Source of the DNA: Arthrobacter citreus
GTDB taxonomy: Bacteria > Actinomycetota > Actinomycetes > Actinomycetales > Micrococcaceae
Direction of reading: 5' to 3'
Length of the DNA: 64,000 bases
NCBI RefSeq assembly: GCF_009192745.1
Contig: NZ_VTFV01000002.1
Span: 930,001 to 994,000 of the forward strand
Under the pieces are notes generated by a model that had not been told where the DNA came from, did no database searches, and worked only from the letters and a program-made list of their open reading frames with translations. A program made the position numbers and the translations under genes. Within the stretch, counting starts at the first letter, position 1. Each line of letters opens with the position of its first letter. Shown here in pieces: positions 7,744 to 16,583 of this stretch.

Positions 7744-9021
7744 ATGAGACCTCCCCTGCTCCGCGCCCCCGAGAAGGTGGTTGCCGGTGTCTGCTCCGGG
7801 CTGGCAGTCCACCTCGGCATGCCCGTAGGGACTGTCCGCATCCTGATGGCGGTGCTCTCGCTGGTGGCCGGTGCCGGCGTCGTGCTTTACGGCTGGCTCT
7901 GGATTATGGTGCCCACCGCCGAGGAACAGGCAGCGGCGGGGGAGAAGAACCCGCGCAGCGTAGCTGAGAACTTTGCCCGGTACCTGCAGCAGGGCCAGCC
8001 GGCCCGGACGGGCGCCGGTGCGGGGCTGATCGGCAGCCGCGAGATCCTGATCGGACTCGCCCTGCTGGGGGTTGCTGCCGCAGTGGTGGCACAGGCACTC
8101 GGAGCGCAGATCAATCTCCAGATGATCTTCCCGTTCGCCGTGATCGCTGCCGGTGCAGTCCTGGCCTGGTCCCAGCTGGATGCCAGTCGAAAGGCCGGGC
8201 TTGTTGCCGGCGCCGGAGCAGACCGGAAGATGGGGCTGCTGAGGCTTATCGCCGGACTGGTCCTGGTCATTTCGGGGTTCCTGCTGGTTGTCTCCGGATC
8301 CATCACCTGGGACGTGCTGCTCGCTGCTTCCGTGGCTTCGCTGGCGGTCCTCGCGGGCATCGCGCTGGTGCTGGCGCCCTGGGCCGTTCGGTGGTGGCGT
8401 GCTTTCCAGACTGAACGCGCCGGGCGCATCCGGCAGACCGAACGGGCCGAAATCGCCGCCCACCTCCATGACTCGGTGCTGCAGACGCTGGCGATGATCC
8501 AAAACCGCGCCGGGTCCGAGTCCGACGTCATCAAACTGGCGCGTGCCCAGGAACGGGAACTGCGCCAGTGGCTCTACGCGGACCCGGAGAAAGGCACGGG
8601 AACGCTGGCGGACGCGCTGAAGGCCGTCGCCGCCGAGGTCGAAGACGCCTACGGGCATCCGGTGGACTTTGTTGCCGTGGGGACCGCGGAGCTCACGGTC
8701 CAGAGTTCCGCACTGGTGCAGGCTGCCAGGGCCGCACTGTTCAATGCGGCCCAGCATGCAGGCGGCCAGATATCGCTCTACCTGGAGTGCAGCCCCGAAT
8801 CCGCTGAGGTGTTCGTCCGCGACCGCGGCTCGGGCTTCGATCCGGACTCCGTACCTCAGGACCGGCTGGGCCTGAGGGAATCCATTATTGGGCGTATGCA
8901 GCGCCACGGCGGCACAGCCCGGATCCGAACCAGCCCAAACGGCACCGAGATACATTTGGCATTGCCCCTGACCGGTACGGACGCACCGGCAGCGCAGCAG
9001 AAGGAAGCGGAGAACACGTGA
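7744..9021 (+). CDS. PspC-domain sensor histidine kinase (NarL/LiaS class)
   Basis: A 425-residue kinase. Residues 5-60 are a PspC domain (VVAGVCSGLAVHLGMPVG), followed by four or so spans up to residue 213. The HisKA_3 dimerisation region contains HLHDSVLQ with the phospho-accepting His242. The ATPase domain ends with RDRGSGFDPDS and a GTEIHLALPL-type G box. I take the ATG at 7744; an in-frame TTG four codons upstream is possible. The stop overlaps the GTG of the response regulator, so both are made together. The PspC input domain links it to the divergent PspC genes. Confidence 0.92.
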   Translation: MRPPLLRAPEKVVAGVCSGLAVHLGMPVGTVRILMAVLSLVAGAGVVLYGWLWIMVPTAEEQAAAGEKNPRSVAENFARYLQQGQPARTGAGAGLIGSREILIGLALLGVAAAVVAQALGAQINLQMIFPFAVIAAGAVLAWSQLDASRKAGLVAGAGADRKMGLLRLIAGLVLVISGFLLVVSGSITWDVLLAASVASLAVLAGIALVLAPWAVRWWRAFQTERAGRIRQTERAEIAAHLHDSVLQTLAMIQNRAGSESDVIKLARAQERELRQWLYADPEKGTGTLADALKAVAAEVEDAYGHPVDFVAVGTAELTVQSSALVQAARAALFNAAQHAGGQISLYLECSPESAEVFVRDRGSGFDPDSVPQDRLGLRESIIGRMQRHGGTARIRTSPNGTEIHLALPLTGTDAPAAQQKEAENT

Positions 9022-9677
9022 GCATTGCGGCAGAACCCATTGACGTGGTGGTGGTAGATGACCACGCCATCTTCCGGTCCGGACTCAAGGCAGACCTGGA
9101 CGCACGGGTCCACGTCGTGGGGGAGGCGGCAACCGTGGAAAGCGCCGTCGCGGCCATCCGCAGCGCCCGTCCGCAGGTGGTCCTGCTGGATGTCCACCTC
9201 CCAGGGGGTTCCGGGGGAGGCGGTGCGGAGGTCATCGCGGGTTGCGCGGATCTCCTGGCCACCACGCGGTTCCTGGCCCTGAGCGTTTCCGACGCCGCTG
9301 AGGACGTCGTCACCGTCATTCGCGCCGGGGCACGGGGCTACGTCACCAAGACCATTTCCGGTGCGGAGATCTCCGACGCGGTAGTCCGGGTGGCAGGCGG
9401 CGACGCCGTCTTCTCTCCGCGTCTGGCCGGATTCGTCCTCGATGCTTTCGGGGCATCAACGACCGTCAGCGTGGAGGATGAACTCGACCGCCTCTCGGTC
9501 CGCGAACGCGAGGTCATGCGGCTGATTGCCCGCGGCTACAGCTATAAAGAGGTGGCCCGGGAACTCTTTATTTCCGTAAAGACCGTGGAAACGCATGTTT
9601 CTGCGGTCCTGCGGAAGCTGCAGCTCTCATCCAGGCATGAACTGACCCGGTGGGCTGCAGCCCGCAGGCTGCTCTAG
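9018..9677 (+). CDS. NarL/LuxR-family response regulator
   Basis: A 219-residue regulator with a receiver domain ([18 protein letters not shown] at the start, predicted phospho-Asp58 in [11 protein letters not shown], Lys in VTKTISGAE). The C-terminal LuxR helix-turn-helix is at about 152-212 ([20 protein letters not shown]). It starts at a GTG that overlaps the kinase stop by four bases. A Gly-rich stretch, GGSGGGG, directly after the phosphorylation loop is slightly unusual. It probably controls the divergent PspC operon. Its stop codon interlocks with that of the converging aminotransferase. Confidence 0.93.
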   Translation: MSIAAEPIDVVVVDDHAIFRSGLKADLDARVHVVGEAATVESAVAAIRSARPQVVLLDVHLPGGSGGGGAEVIAGCADLLATTRFLALSVSDAAEDVVTVIRAGARGYVTKTISGAEISDAVVRVAGGDAVFSPRLAGFVLDAFGASTTVSVEDELDRLSVREREVMRLIARGYSYKEVARELFISVKTVETHVSAVLRKLQLSSRHELTRWAAARRLL

Positions 9678-10897
9678 GGCTTGGCCTGGCCCAGGAATTC
9701 CTTCAGCCGGTCCATGCCGGTGGCAAGGTCCTCATCGCCCAGGGCGTAGGACAGGCGCAGGTACCCGGAGGGACCGAAGGCTTCGCCCGGGACCACGGCG
9801 ACTTCGACGGCGTCCAGGATCAGCGCGGCAAGCTCCGCTGAAGTCTGCGGACGAACCGGGCCTGCGGCATTCGGGAATTCCCGGCCCAGCAGCCCCCGCA
9901 CGTCGGGGTAGGCGTAAAACGCGCCCTCGGGCATCGGGCAGAGCACGCCGTCGATCGAGTTGAGCGCCTCCACCATGGCCCGCCGGCGCCGGTCGAAGGC
10001 AATCTTCATCTCATCCACTGCGGTGAGGGGGCCCGAGACAGCTGCCAGCGCAGCCATCTGCGAGATGTTGGAGACGTTGGAAGACAGGTGGGACTGCAGG
10101 TTGGTGGCTGCCTTGATGACGTCGGGGGCGGCGATCATCCATCCGACCCGCCATCCCGTCATGGCGTAGGTCTTGGCAACTCCGTTGAGGATGACCACCT
10201 TGTCGCCCAGCTCGGGGCAGCGGGTGGCAATGGAGGTGAAGGGCACTCCGCCGTAGGTGAGGTGCTCGTAAATCTCATCCGTAACCACGAACAGGCCATG
10301 GTCCGCTGCCCACATGCCGATCTCGGCGACGTCGTCGGACGGATACACGGCACCGGTCGGGTTGGACGGGGAAACGAAGAGCAGCACCTTGGTCTTCTCC
10401 GTCAGGGCTGCGTCCAGCTGCGAGACAGTGACGCGGTAATCCTGTTCCGGGCCCGCGAAGATTTCCACCGGAACGCCTCCGGCGAGGCGGATTGCCTCGG
10501 GGTACGTGGTCCAGTACGGAGTGGGGACCAGGACTTCGTCGCCCGGGTTGAGCAGCGTCGCAAATGCCTCGTACACGGCCTGCTTGCCGCCGTTGGTTAC
10601 CAGGACCTGGGACGGTTCCACGGAATAGCCTGAATCGCGCAGGGTCTTCTCCGCAATCGCCTTCTTCAGCTCCGGCAGGCCGGATGCGGGGGAGTAGCGG
10701 TGGAAGCGCGGGTCCTGCGCGGCGGCGACGGCGGCGTCGACGATGTACCCGGGAGTTGGGAAATCGGGCTCACCGGCACCGAAGCTGATGACCGGGCGGC
10801 CGGCAGCCTTCAGGGCCTTGGCCTTCGCGTCGACTGCAAGGGTGGCGGATTCCGCAATGGAGGCGATGCGCTCTGAGATTCGGCCGTTGGAAGGCAT
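9674..10897 (-). CDS. class I PLP-dependent aminotransferase (aspartate/alanine-type)
   Basis: A 407-residue fold-type I aminotransferase. It shows [16 protein letters not shown] near the N-terminus, [10 protein letters not shown] in the cofactor region, the PLP-binding lysine in [16 protein letters not shown], and the late YLRLSYAL arginine motif. It resembles aspartate aminotransferases of the AspC subgroup Ib. The ATG at 10897 gives family length; the longer open frame reaching 11221 has no similarity and was not used. The gene converges with the response regulator, sharing bases 9674-9677 at the stop codons. Exact amino-acid preference is undecided. Confidence 0.9.
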   Translation of the reverse strand: MPSNGRISERIASIAESATLAVDAKAKALKAAGRPVISFGAGEPDFPTPGYIVDAAVAAAQDPRFHRYSPASGLPELKKAIAEKTLRDSGYSVEPSQVLVTNGGKQAVYEAFATLLNPGDEVLVPTPYWTTYPEAIRLAGGVPVEIFAGPEQDYRVTVSQLDAALTEKTKVLLFVSPSNPTGAVYPSDDVAEIGMWAADHGLFVVTDEIYEHLTYGGVPFTSIATRCPELGDKVVILNGVAKTYAMTGWRVGWMIAAPDVIKAATNLQSHLSSNVSNISQMAALAAVSGPLTAVDEMKIAFDRRRRAMVEALNSIDGVLCPMPEGAFYAYPDVRGLLGREFPNAAGPVRPQTSAELAALILDAVEVAVVPGEAFGPSGYLRLSYALGDEDLATGMDRLKEFLGQAKP

Positions 10898-11156
10898 GGC
10901 GTTCCCGTCTGGTTTGATGCTGGATGCGTGCTGTATTGAGTTCGTACCTGCTGGTGGCCTGCGGTTTCTTTCGGGGACCCTGGGTCCGTCCGGGAAGCGC
11001 CGCGGCGTCACTTTATGCAAGCCAAGCTTAGGCGTGCCTGGAACACATTGCAGTCTTTTACAGTTCCGGGGCCGGTCGCACTGCACGGATTTCCTCCTCC
11101 GGCGCCGGCCGGTTCCGCCGTGTGCAGGCGGGGATTGGGCCCTGTTCCACCCCCGG
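10898..11156. other. intergenic region between aminotransferase and tRNA-Trp promoter
   Basis: About 260 non-coding bases. The region must hold the aminotransferase promoter on the minus strand, but I see no clear -35/-10 pair. The plus-strand side ends in the tRNA-Trp promoter. No convincing small open frame with a ribosome site, repeat or structured element was found. Confidence 0.5.
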
Positions 11157-11186
11157 TTCGACTCGGGGGCAAAGATTGCGTAGACT
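11157..11186 (+). promoter_or_regulatory. promoter of tRNA-Trp / secE-nusG transcript
   Basis: TTCGAC at 11157-11162 and TAGACT at 11181-11186 are separated by 18 bases, a good vegetative-sigma promoter for an actinobacterium. Transcription would start near 11193, about 85 bases before the tRNA. The same TAGACT box occurs before rpoB, rpsL, tuf and the S10 operon. Confidence 0.6.
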
Positions 11187-11278
11187 TGTTCCTCGGTGTT
11201 GTTCTCTTGATGCTGGAGCATGCCCGCGGACCGGTTAGGTTATGTGCGGGATGTGCCGGTAAAGTGGAACTCTCCCGA

Positions 11279-11351
11279 AGGGTAGTGGCGCAATTGGTAG
11301 CGCAGCGGTCTCCAAAACCGCAGGTTGCAGGTTCGAGTCCTGTCTGCCCTG
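11279..11351 (+). tRNA. trpT: tRNA-Trp (anticodon CCA)
   Basis: A 73-base cloverleaf without an encoded CCA end. The acceptor stem AGGGTAG (11279-11285) pairs with CTGCCCT (11344-11350, one G-U), and the discriminator is G. The anticodon stem GCGGT/ACCGC encloses loop CTCCAAA with anticodon CCA. The T arm GCAGG-TTCGAGT-CCTGT is intact. The position just upstream of secE-nusG is the conserved location of tRNA-Trp in many bacteria, supporting the call. Confidence 0.97.
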
Positions 11352-11453
11352 CGCATGACGTCGGTTTCGCCGTCTAAAGCAGTCCTTCATGAAGCAGCGG
11401 TGCCCAGCCTGAGGCTGCGGAGCCGTGAACCGAACAGATGAGTGAGGCGAAAG

Positions 11454-11723
11454 GTGACCGAGACAGCTGCCAGCAGCTCCAAGGGACACCCCTCCGGCAA
11501 GCCTGCGAAGAAGCGGGGCTTCTTCGGCGCCATCGCTCTCTTCCTGCGCCAGGTTATTGCAGAACTGAAGAAGGTTGTAACCCCCACCCGCAAGGAGCTG
11601 GTCCGGTTCACCATCGTGGTTCTCGCCTTCGTGGTGGTCATGATTATCATCGTGTCCCTTCTGGACTTTGTCTTTGGTGCTGGCGCACTGTGGATCTTCG
11701 GTTCGGGCGGCGGCGAAAGCTAG
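11454..11723 (+). CDS. secE: preprotein translocase subunit SecE
   Basis: Small essential subunit of the SecYEG protein-export channel. The 89-residue form starts at GTG 11454 (TETAASSSK), six bases after GAGG; a GTG four codons upstream is less likely. The conserved cytoplasmic amphipathic segment FLRQVIAELKKVVTPTRKEL precedes the single membrane span (residues about 55-80). The long Ser/Lys-rich N-terminal tail is common in actinobacteria. It is followed by nusG after 98 bases, the usual order. Confidence 0.95.
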   Translation: MTETAASSSKGHPSGKPAKKRGFFGAIALFLRQVIAELKKVVTPTRKELVRFTIVVLAFVVVMIIIVSLLDFVFGAGALWIFGSGGGES

Positions 11724-11821
11724 CCATCGAATTCCCTGTCGCCAGCCGTGCGGGGAAGGTCCGTTCGAAGAACTGAGCTAGTGACAGACCAATAGAGCTG
11801 AAGAAGAAAGCAGGAATCTAC

Positions 11822-12619
11822 GTGTCCGAGCAAGAACTCGATTCACAGATCAATGACGAAACCGCTGATCTGGATACCGAGGATCAGGTGACCGAAGCAG
11901 CCGCTGCGGCGGATGCCGGTGACGCATCGGCCGAAGACGCGGAGAATGCTGAAGAGGCTCCCGCCGAAGAAGCAGAGGCCGGGGACGAAACCGCCGCTGC
12001 TGCCGAGCCCGAAGAAGATCCCGTTGCCGCCTTCAAGGCCAAGCTGCGCCGCCAGGAGGGTGACTGGTACGTCATCCATTCCTACGCAGGTTACGAAAAC
12101 CGCGTAAAGGCAAACCTCGAGACCCGCATCCAGACCCTCGACATGGAAGAGAACATCTTCCAGATCGAGGTTCCGATGGAGGAAGTCGTCGAGATCAAGA
12201 ACACCACCCGCAAGATCGTGAACCGTGTGCGCATCCCCGGCTACGTGCTGGTGCGCATGGAACTCACGGATGCTTCCTGGGGCGTCGTCCGCCACACTCC
12301 CGGTGTCACCGGCTTCGTCGGCAACGCCCATAACCCGGTCCCGCTGAGCCTGGACGAAGTCTTCTCCATGCTTGAGCACACCGTGGTGTCCCCGAAGACC
12401 ACTGCTTCCGGTGCCCCGGCCAAGGCAGCCCAGGCTGCCATCGCCGTGGACTTCGAGGTCGGCGAGTCCGTGACCGTCAACGAGGGACCGTTCGAGACCC
12501 TCCCGGCCACGATCTCCGAGATCAAGCCCGAATCCCAGCAGCTGGTGGTGCTGGTGACCATCTTCGAGCGCGAAACCCCGGTTACGCTCTCCTTCGGACA
12601 GGTCACCAAGATCCAGTAA
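11822..12619 (+). CDS. nusG: transcription termination/antitermination factor NusG
   Basis: A 265-residue NusG. The first 75 or so residues are an acidic Ala/Glu/Asp-rich extension without known fold. The NGN domain starts at [20 protein letters not shown] and binds RNA polymerase. The C-terminal KOW domain contains [20 protein letters not shown] and contacts Rho or ribosomal S10. It begins with GTG after AGGAA. Extended N-termini are typical of actinobacterial NusG. It sits in the conserved secE-nusG-rplK-rplA string. Confidence 0.97.
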   Translation: MSEQELDSQINDETADLDTEDQVTEAAAAADAGDASAEDAENAEEAPAEEAEAGDETAAAAEPEEDPVAAFKAKLRRQEGDWYVIHSYAGYENRVKANLETRIQTLDMEENIFQIEVPMEEVVEIKNTTRKIVNRVRIPGYVLVRMELTDASWGVVRHTPGVTGFVGNAHNPVPLSLDEVFSMLEHTVVSPKTTASGAPAKAAQAAIAVDFEVGESVTVNEGPFETLPATISEIKPESQQLVVLVTIFERETPVTLSFGQVTKIQ

Positions 12620-12745
12620 GAGACTTCGCTGCGTGCAGGACCGCTTTATCCTGCAGGGCAGCGTAAGGCCGCCGCGCCACGGCGGCCACCAACCCGGACG
12701 GACGCTCCTGTCCTTCGGGAACTTATTTCAGAGAAGGACCCTTTC

Positions 12746-13177
12746 ATGGCCCCCAAGAAAAAGGTCACCGGCCTTATCAAGCTGCAGATCAATGCAGGCG
12801 CCGCCAACCCGGCTCCTCCGATTGGTCCCGCCCTTGGCCAGCACGGTGTCAACATCATGGAATTCTGCAAGGCGTACAACGCTGCAACGGAATCCCAGCG
12901 CGGAAACGTCATCCCGGTCGAAATCACGGTCTACGAAGACCGCTCCTTCACCTTCATCACCAAGACGCCTCCGGCGGCTGAACTGATCAAGAAGGCTGCA
13001 GGCGTTGCCAAGGGCTCCGGCACCCCGCACACCGTCAAGGTTGCGAAGCTGACCCAGGCACAGATCGAAGAGATCGCCACCGCGAAGATGGAAGACCTGA
13101 ACGCCAACGACGTTCAGGCCGCCGCCAAGATCATCGCCGGCACCGCCCGTTCCATGGGTATCACCGTCGAAGGCTAA
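12746..13177 (+). CDS. rplK: 50S ribosomal protein L11
   Basis: A 143-residue L11, part of the GTPase-associated centre that binds 23S rRNA near the factor site. The N-terminal domain begins [20 protein letters not shown], followed by the proline-rich [19 protein letters not shown] typical of L11. The C-terminal rRNA-binding domain ends [22 protein letters not shown] precedes the ATG. It lies 126 bases after nusG and 135 bases before rplA in the standard order. Confidence 0.98.
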
Positions 13178-13312
13178 TAAAGCCTTACCGCACGGCCGAA
13201 TGGCCGGGCACAACCAAATTCATTCAGCCGAATCGCCCGCAATGGGCGTCACGGCACGTGGCAGGGCCGAGCGCGGTCCGACAGACCACAACTGCACAAG
13301 GAGAAAAAGCAG

Positions 13313-14020
13313 ATGGCAAAGCGCAGCAAAGCATATGAAGCCGCTGTGGCAAAGATCGACGCGGACAAGCTGTACGCGCCGGTTGACGCCGTAGCACTGG
13401 CCAAGGAAACCAACCCGTCCAAGACGGATGCCACCGTTGAGGTTGCTTTCCGCCTGGGCGTTGACCCCCGCAAGGCCGATCAGATGATCCGCGGCACGGT
13501 CAACCTGCCCAACGGCACGGGCAAGACCGCCCGCGTCCTCGTCTTCGCCACCGGCGAGAAGGCTGAAGCAGCTATCGCTGCCGGAGCCGACTTCGTTGGT
13601 TCCGACGACATGATCGAAAAGGTCGCAGCAGGCTGGACCGACTTCGACGCCGCAGTGGCTACCCCGGACCTCATGGGCAAGGTCGGCCGCCTGGGCCGCG
13701 TGCTCGGCCCGCGTAACCTCATGCCGAACCCGAAGACCGGCACGGTGACCCCGAACGTTGCCAAGGCTGTCTCCGACATCAAGGGCGGCAAGATCGACTT
13801 CCGCGTCGACAAGCACTCCAACCTGCACTTCATCATTGGCAAGACGTCCTTCGACGCCCAGAAGCTGGCCGAGAACTACGCCGCTGCCCTGGAAGAAGTA
13901 CTTCGCCTGAAGCCGTCCGCAGCTAAGGGCCGCTACATCCAGAAGGCCACCGTGACCACCACCTTCGGCCCCGGCATCGCCGTGGACCCGAACGTCACGA
14001 AGGTTCTCGCAGACGCATAG
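13313..14020 (+). CDS. rplA: 50S ribosomal protein L1
   Basis: A 235-residue L1, the protein of the mobile L1 stalk that helps release deacylated tRNA. It can also act as a translational repressor of the rplK-rplA messenger in other bacteria. Recognisable segments are [20 protein letters not shown] and [19 protein letters not shown], the latter being the L1 signature. AAGGAG lies about ten bases before the ATG. A strong hairpin terminator follows at 14054, separating it from the GNAT gene. Confidence 0.98.
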   Translation: MAKRSKAYEAAVAKIDADKLYAPVDAVALAKETNPSKTDATVEVAFRLGVDPRKADQMIRGTVNLPNGTGKTARVLVFATGEKAEAAIAAGADFVGSDDMIEKVAAGWTDFDAAVATPDLMGKVGRLGRVLGPRNLMPNPKTGTVTPNVAKAVSDIKGGKIDFRVDKHSNLHFIIGKTSFDAQKLAENYAAALEEVLRLKPSAAKGRYIQKATVTTTFGPGIAVDPNVTKVLADA

Positions 14021-14053
14021 TCAGCGCATTGCTTCGGGAGGACTCCTCCCCAC

Positions 14054-14086
14054 AACGGCCGCAGCTTTCGAGCTGCGGCCGTTTTG
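14054..14086 (+). terminator. Rho-independent terminator after rplA
   Basis: AACGGCCGCAGCT at 14054-14066 pairs perfectly with AGCTGCGGCCGTT at 14071-14083 around a stable TTCG loop, followed by a short T-rich end. This closes the secE-nusG-rplKA transcript. Confidence 0.85.
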
Positions 14087-14144
14087 TGTTTCCGTGGCTG
14101 AACCCGCTTTGGTTCCAGCGGGGTTCTCCGGCAGGATATGGGCC

Positions 14145-15218
14145 ATGACTCCCTTGGCCGTGGAACCGTTCGTCCTGCCGCAAAGCTCCGAATCGCCGGA
14201 CGCGGGCGGCTTCCTGGCTGTTGCCCGGCTCTTCAATGACCAGCAGCGCGAGATCTGGGGAAATGACGACTTTTGCGAAACGGCCCAGGCGCTGCGGGCC
14301 GGTCTCCAAAGCACGTCCACCCGCCGGCGGCAGCTGCTGGTTGCGCGGGCCGGTGCCGGGCAGGAAATCCTCGGCGTTGCCCGGCTCAACCTGCCCCTGA
14401 CCGATAATCTGCACACAGCCACCATCAACGTGGTGGTGGACGCCCGTTCGCGGCGGAGAGGCATCGGCGCGGCGCTTTGTGCTGCGGCGGAGGAGCAGGC
14501 TGCCGCAGACGGACGGCGGACCCTGATAGCGGAGACCGACCATCCGCAGGACGGCGGGGAGGTAACCGCCGTCGACGTTCCGGCGTCGTTCATCCCGCAG
14601 GACGCAGCGGCTTCCTTCGCCTTGTCCTGTGGCTTCAGCCTGGAACTCATTGAGCGGATCAGCCGGCTCGACCTTCCGGTGCACGGTGCCGGCGACGGGC
14701 TCCCGGACAGCACGGGTTCCTCCGGCTACGAACTCGTCTTCTGGCAGGACGCGTGCCCGGAGGCACTGGTGGATGCCTACGCCCAACTACGGCAGAAGAT
14801 GAGCACCGACGCCCCCCTGGGTGGCTTGGACCTGACTCCGGAGGTTTGGGACGCGCCCAGGGTCCGGGAAGCTGAGGAGAAGGCACGGGGTATGGGGTAT
14901 GACGTGCTGGTGTGTGCCGTCCGCCAAGTGGCCTCGGGTGAGCTCGCGGGCCATACCGTGCTGGAAGTCGCCCGGAGCAACCCGGGCGTGGCCTACCAGG
15001 ACGATACGCTGGTGCTCCAGCACCACCGCGGCAACCGGCTCGGCATGATGTTGAAGGCCGGAAACCTCCAGCAGCTGGGGCAGCTCTTCCCCGATGTGCG
15101 TCGGGTGTACACCTGGAACGCCGAGGAGAACAGGTACATGCTGGCCATTAACGACCAGCTCGGGTTCCGCCCCATCGGCTATGCGGGGGAGTGGCAGAAG
15201 GAGCTGCAGATCCGGTGA
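14145..15218 (+). CDS. tandem-GNAT acetyltransferase
   Basis: A 357-residue protein with two GNAT domains. The first (about 60-170) has NVVVDARSRRRGIGAALCAA with the acetyl-CoA loop RRRGIG. The second (about 265-350) has a weaker loop, HHRGNRLGMMLKAGN, and ends LAINDQLGFRPIGYAGEWQK. Tandem-GNAT proteins include mycothiol synthase MshD, but specific MshD similarity is not evident. The ATG follows AGGA. It stands alone between the rplA terminator and the L10 leader, breaking the usual rplKA-rplJL contact. Substrate unknown. Confidence 0.8.
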   Translation: MTPLAVEPFVLPQSSESPDAGGFLAVARLFNDQQREIWGNDDFCETAQALRAGLQSTSTRRRQLLVARAGAGQEILGVARLNLPLTDNLHTATINVVVDARSRRRGIGAALCAAAEEQAAADGRRTLIAETDHPQDGGEVTAVDVPASFIPQDAAASFALSCGFSLELIERISRLDLPVHGAGDGLPDSTGSSGYELVFWQDACPEALVDAYAQLRQKMSTDAPLGGLDLTPEVWDAPRVREAEEKARGMGYDVLVCAVRQVASGELAGHTVLEVARSNPGVAYQDDTLVLQHHRGNRLGMMLKAGNLQQLGQLFPDVRRVYTWNAEENRYMLAINDQLGFRPIGYAGEWQKELQIR

Positions 15219-15261
15219 TTTGGTCCCTGCCAGGATCTCCCGTACTCTTGAACTACCAAAG

Positions 15262-15441
15262 ACCGTCGGTCGATGTGCCTTCAATCCCACAGTAAATGCT
15301 GAACCTTCAGCCTGCACGGGTGGAAACCGGTTGGAGAAACATCCGAAAGTCCCTCATGAGGGCGGCCTGCGCAGGTGAACGAACTGAACTCCGGAGCAAT
15401 CCGTTGAGTGAAGCCCCGTGCATCTGCCCGGGGCGTTTTTT
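15262..15441 (+). ncRNA. L10 leader of the rplJL messenger
   Basis: The roughly 240 bases before rplJ are non-coding. They end in an attenuator-like hairpin: GCCCCG at 15413-15418 pairs with CGGGGC at 15429-15434 and is followed by GTTTTTT. In bacteria this position holds the L10 leader, to which the L10-L12 complex binds to repress its own synthesis. The kink-turn core was not modelled here, so the left border is approximate. The terminator-like end suggests transcription attenuation as well as translational control. Confidence 0.6.
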
Positions 15442-15488
15442 ATGTTCGGGACCCGATCCACCGGCATTATTTCCCCGGAAGGAGGGTT

Positions 15489-16055
15489 ATGGCAACGCCA
15501 ACCAAGGTGTCAGCAGTTGAAGAAATCGCCAACGATTTCAAGGATTCAACCGCTGCTGTCCTAACCGAATACCGCGGGCTCACCGTTGCACAGCTCAAGG
15601 AGCTGCGCCGTTCGCTCGGCCAGGACACCAAGTACTCGGTCGTCAAGAACACCCTGACGGGCATTGCAGCCAAGGAAGCCGGCATCGACGCGTTCGATGG
15701 CCAGCTCTCCGGCCCCACTGCAATTGCCTTCATCAAGGGTGACGCAGTTGCCGCTGCGAAGAGCCTGACGGATTTTGCAAAGACCAACCCGCAGCTGATC
15801 ATCAAGACCGGTATCTTCGAGGGCAACGCCCTTGACGCCTCCGGTGTTGCTGCCCTGGCTGCGCTCGAGTCCCGCGAGTTCCAGCTTGCACGCGTCGCCG
15901 GTGTCCTCAAGGCACCGATGTCCATGCTGGCCCGCTCGGTCGATGCCCTGCGCATCAAGCTCGAAGAAGAAGGCGGCGCTGCTGCTCCCGCTGCGGAAGA
16001 AGCTCCGGCTGCCGCAGAAGAAGCACCGGCCGCCGAAGCAGCCACCGAAGAGTAA
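15489..16055 (+). CDS. rplJ: 50S ribosomal protein L10
   Basis: A 188-residue L10, the base of the L7/L12 stalk. It starts MATPTKVSAVEEIANDFKDS after a strong GGAAGGAGG. It contains TEYRGLTVAQLKELRRSLG and KNTLTGIAAKEAG, which are typical L10 segments. The last 30 residues form an Ala/Glu/Pro tail ([19 protein letters not shown]) beyond the L12-binding helix, common in Arthrobacter-type L10. It lies 61 bases before rplL and downstream of the L10 leader. Confidence 0.98.
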   Translation: MATPTKVSAVEEIANDFKDSTAAVLTEYRGLTVAQLKELRRSLGQDTKYSVVKNTLTGIAAKEAGIDAFDGQLSGPTAIAFIKGDAVAAAKSLTDFAKTNPQLIIKTGIFEGNALDASGVAALAALESREFQLARVAGVLKAPMSMLARSVDALRIKLEEEGGAAAPAAEEAPAAAEEAPAAEAATEE

Positions 16056-16116
16056 TAACTCTTCACCCTCACACTCCGGTGCCTTGGCGCACCACTTATA
16101 GGAAGGACGCCACATC

Positions 16117-16494
16117 ATGGCGAAGCTCACCAACGAAGAGCTCATTGAAGCTTTCAAGGAACTGTCCATCATCGAGCTCTCCGACTTCGTGAAGCTCTTC
16201 GAAGAGACCTTCGATGTCACCGCTGCTGCTGTTGCAGTTGCCGGTCCGGCTGGCGGCGGCGCTGCTGAAGCTGCTGAAGAGAAGAGCGAATTCGACGTTA
16301 TCCTCGAAGCCGCTGGCGACAAGAAGATCGCAGTGATCAAGGAAGTCCGCGCGCTGACTTCCCTGGGCCTGAAGGAAGCCAAGGACCTGGTTGACGGTGC
16401 TCCGAAGGCTATCCTCGAAGGCGCCAACAAGGAGACCGCTGACAAGGCCAAGGAAGCCCTCGAGGCTGCCGGCGCCACGGTTACCCTCAAGTAG
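16117..16494 (+). CDS. rplL: 50S ribosomal protein L7/L12
   Basis: A 125-residue acidic stalk protein that recruits translational GTPases. The N-terminal dimerisation domain is [20 protein letters not shown]. It is followed by an Ala/Gly hinge and the C-terminal factor-binding domain with [20 protein letters not shown] and [25 protein letters not shown] site precedes it. A near-perfect bidirectional terminator follows directly. Confidence 0.99.
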   Translation: MAKLTNEELIEAFKELSIIELSDFVKLFEETFDVTAAAVAVAGPAGGGAAEAAEEKSEFDVILEAAGDKKIAVIKEVRALTSLGLKEAKDLVDGAPKAILEGANKETADKAKEALEAAGATVTLK

Positions 16495-16525
16495 TACTGC
16501 TTCTGCGGCACTGCCGCAGGCCAGC

Positions 16526-16560
16526 AAAAACCCCCGCTTCGTTTCGAAGCGGGGGTTTTT
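16526..16560. terminator. bidirectional terminator between rplL and the ybaK-like gene
   Basis: A run of A, then CCCCCGCTTCG, loop TTT, CGAAGCGGGGG and a run of T form a symmetrical hairpin with U-tracts in both directions. It can stop rplJL on the plus strand and the YbaK-like/thiolase transcript on the minus strand. Confidence 0.95.
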
Positions 16561-16583
16561 GCGTTCGGTGGGTTATTGGCGCG

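Noticed and set aside
10898-11221. N-terminal extension of the aminotransferase by 108 residues
   Set aside because: The extension is Arg/Pro-rich without similarity, and the ATG at 10897 gives the normal family length.
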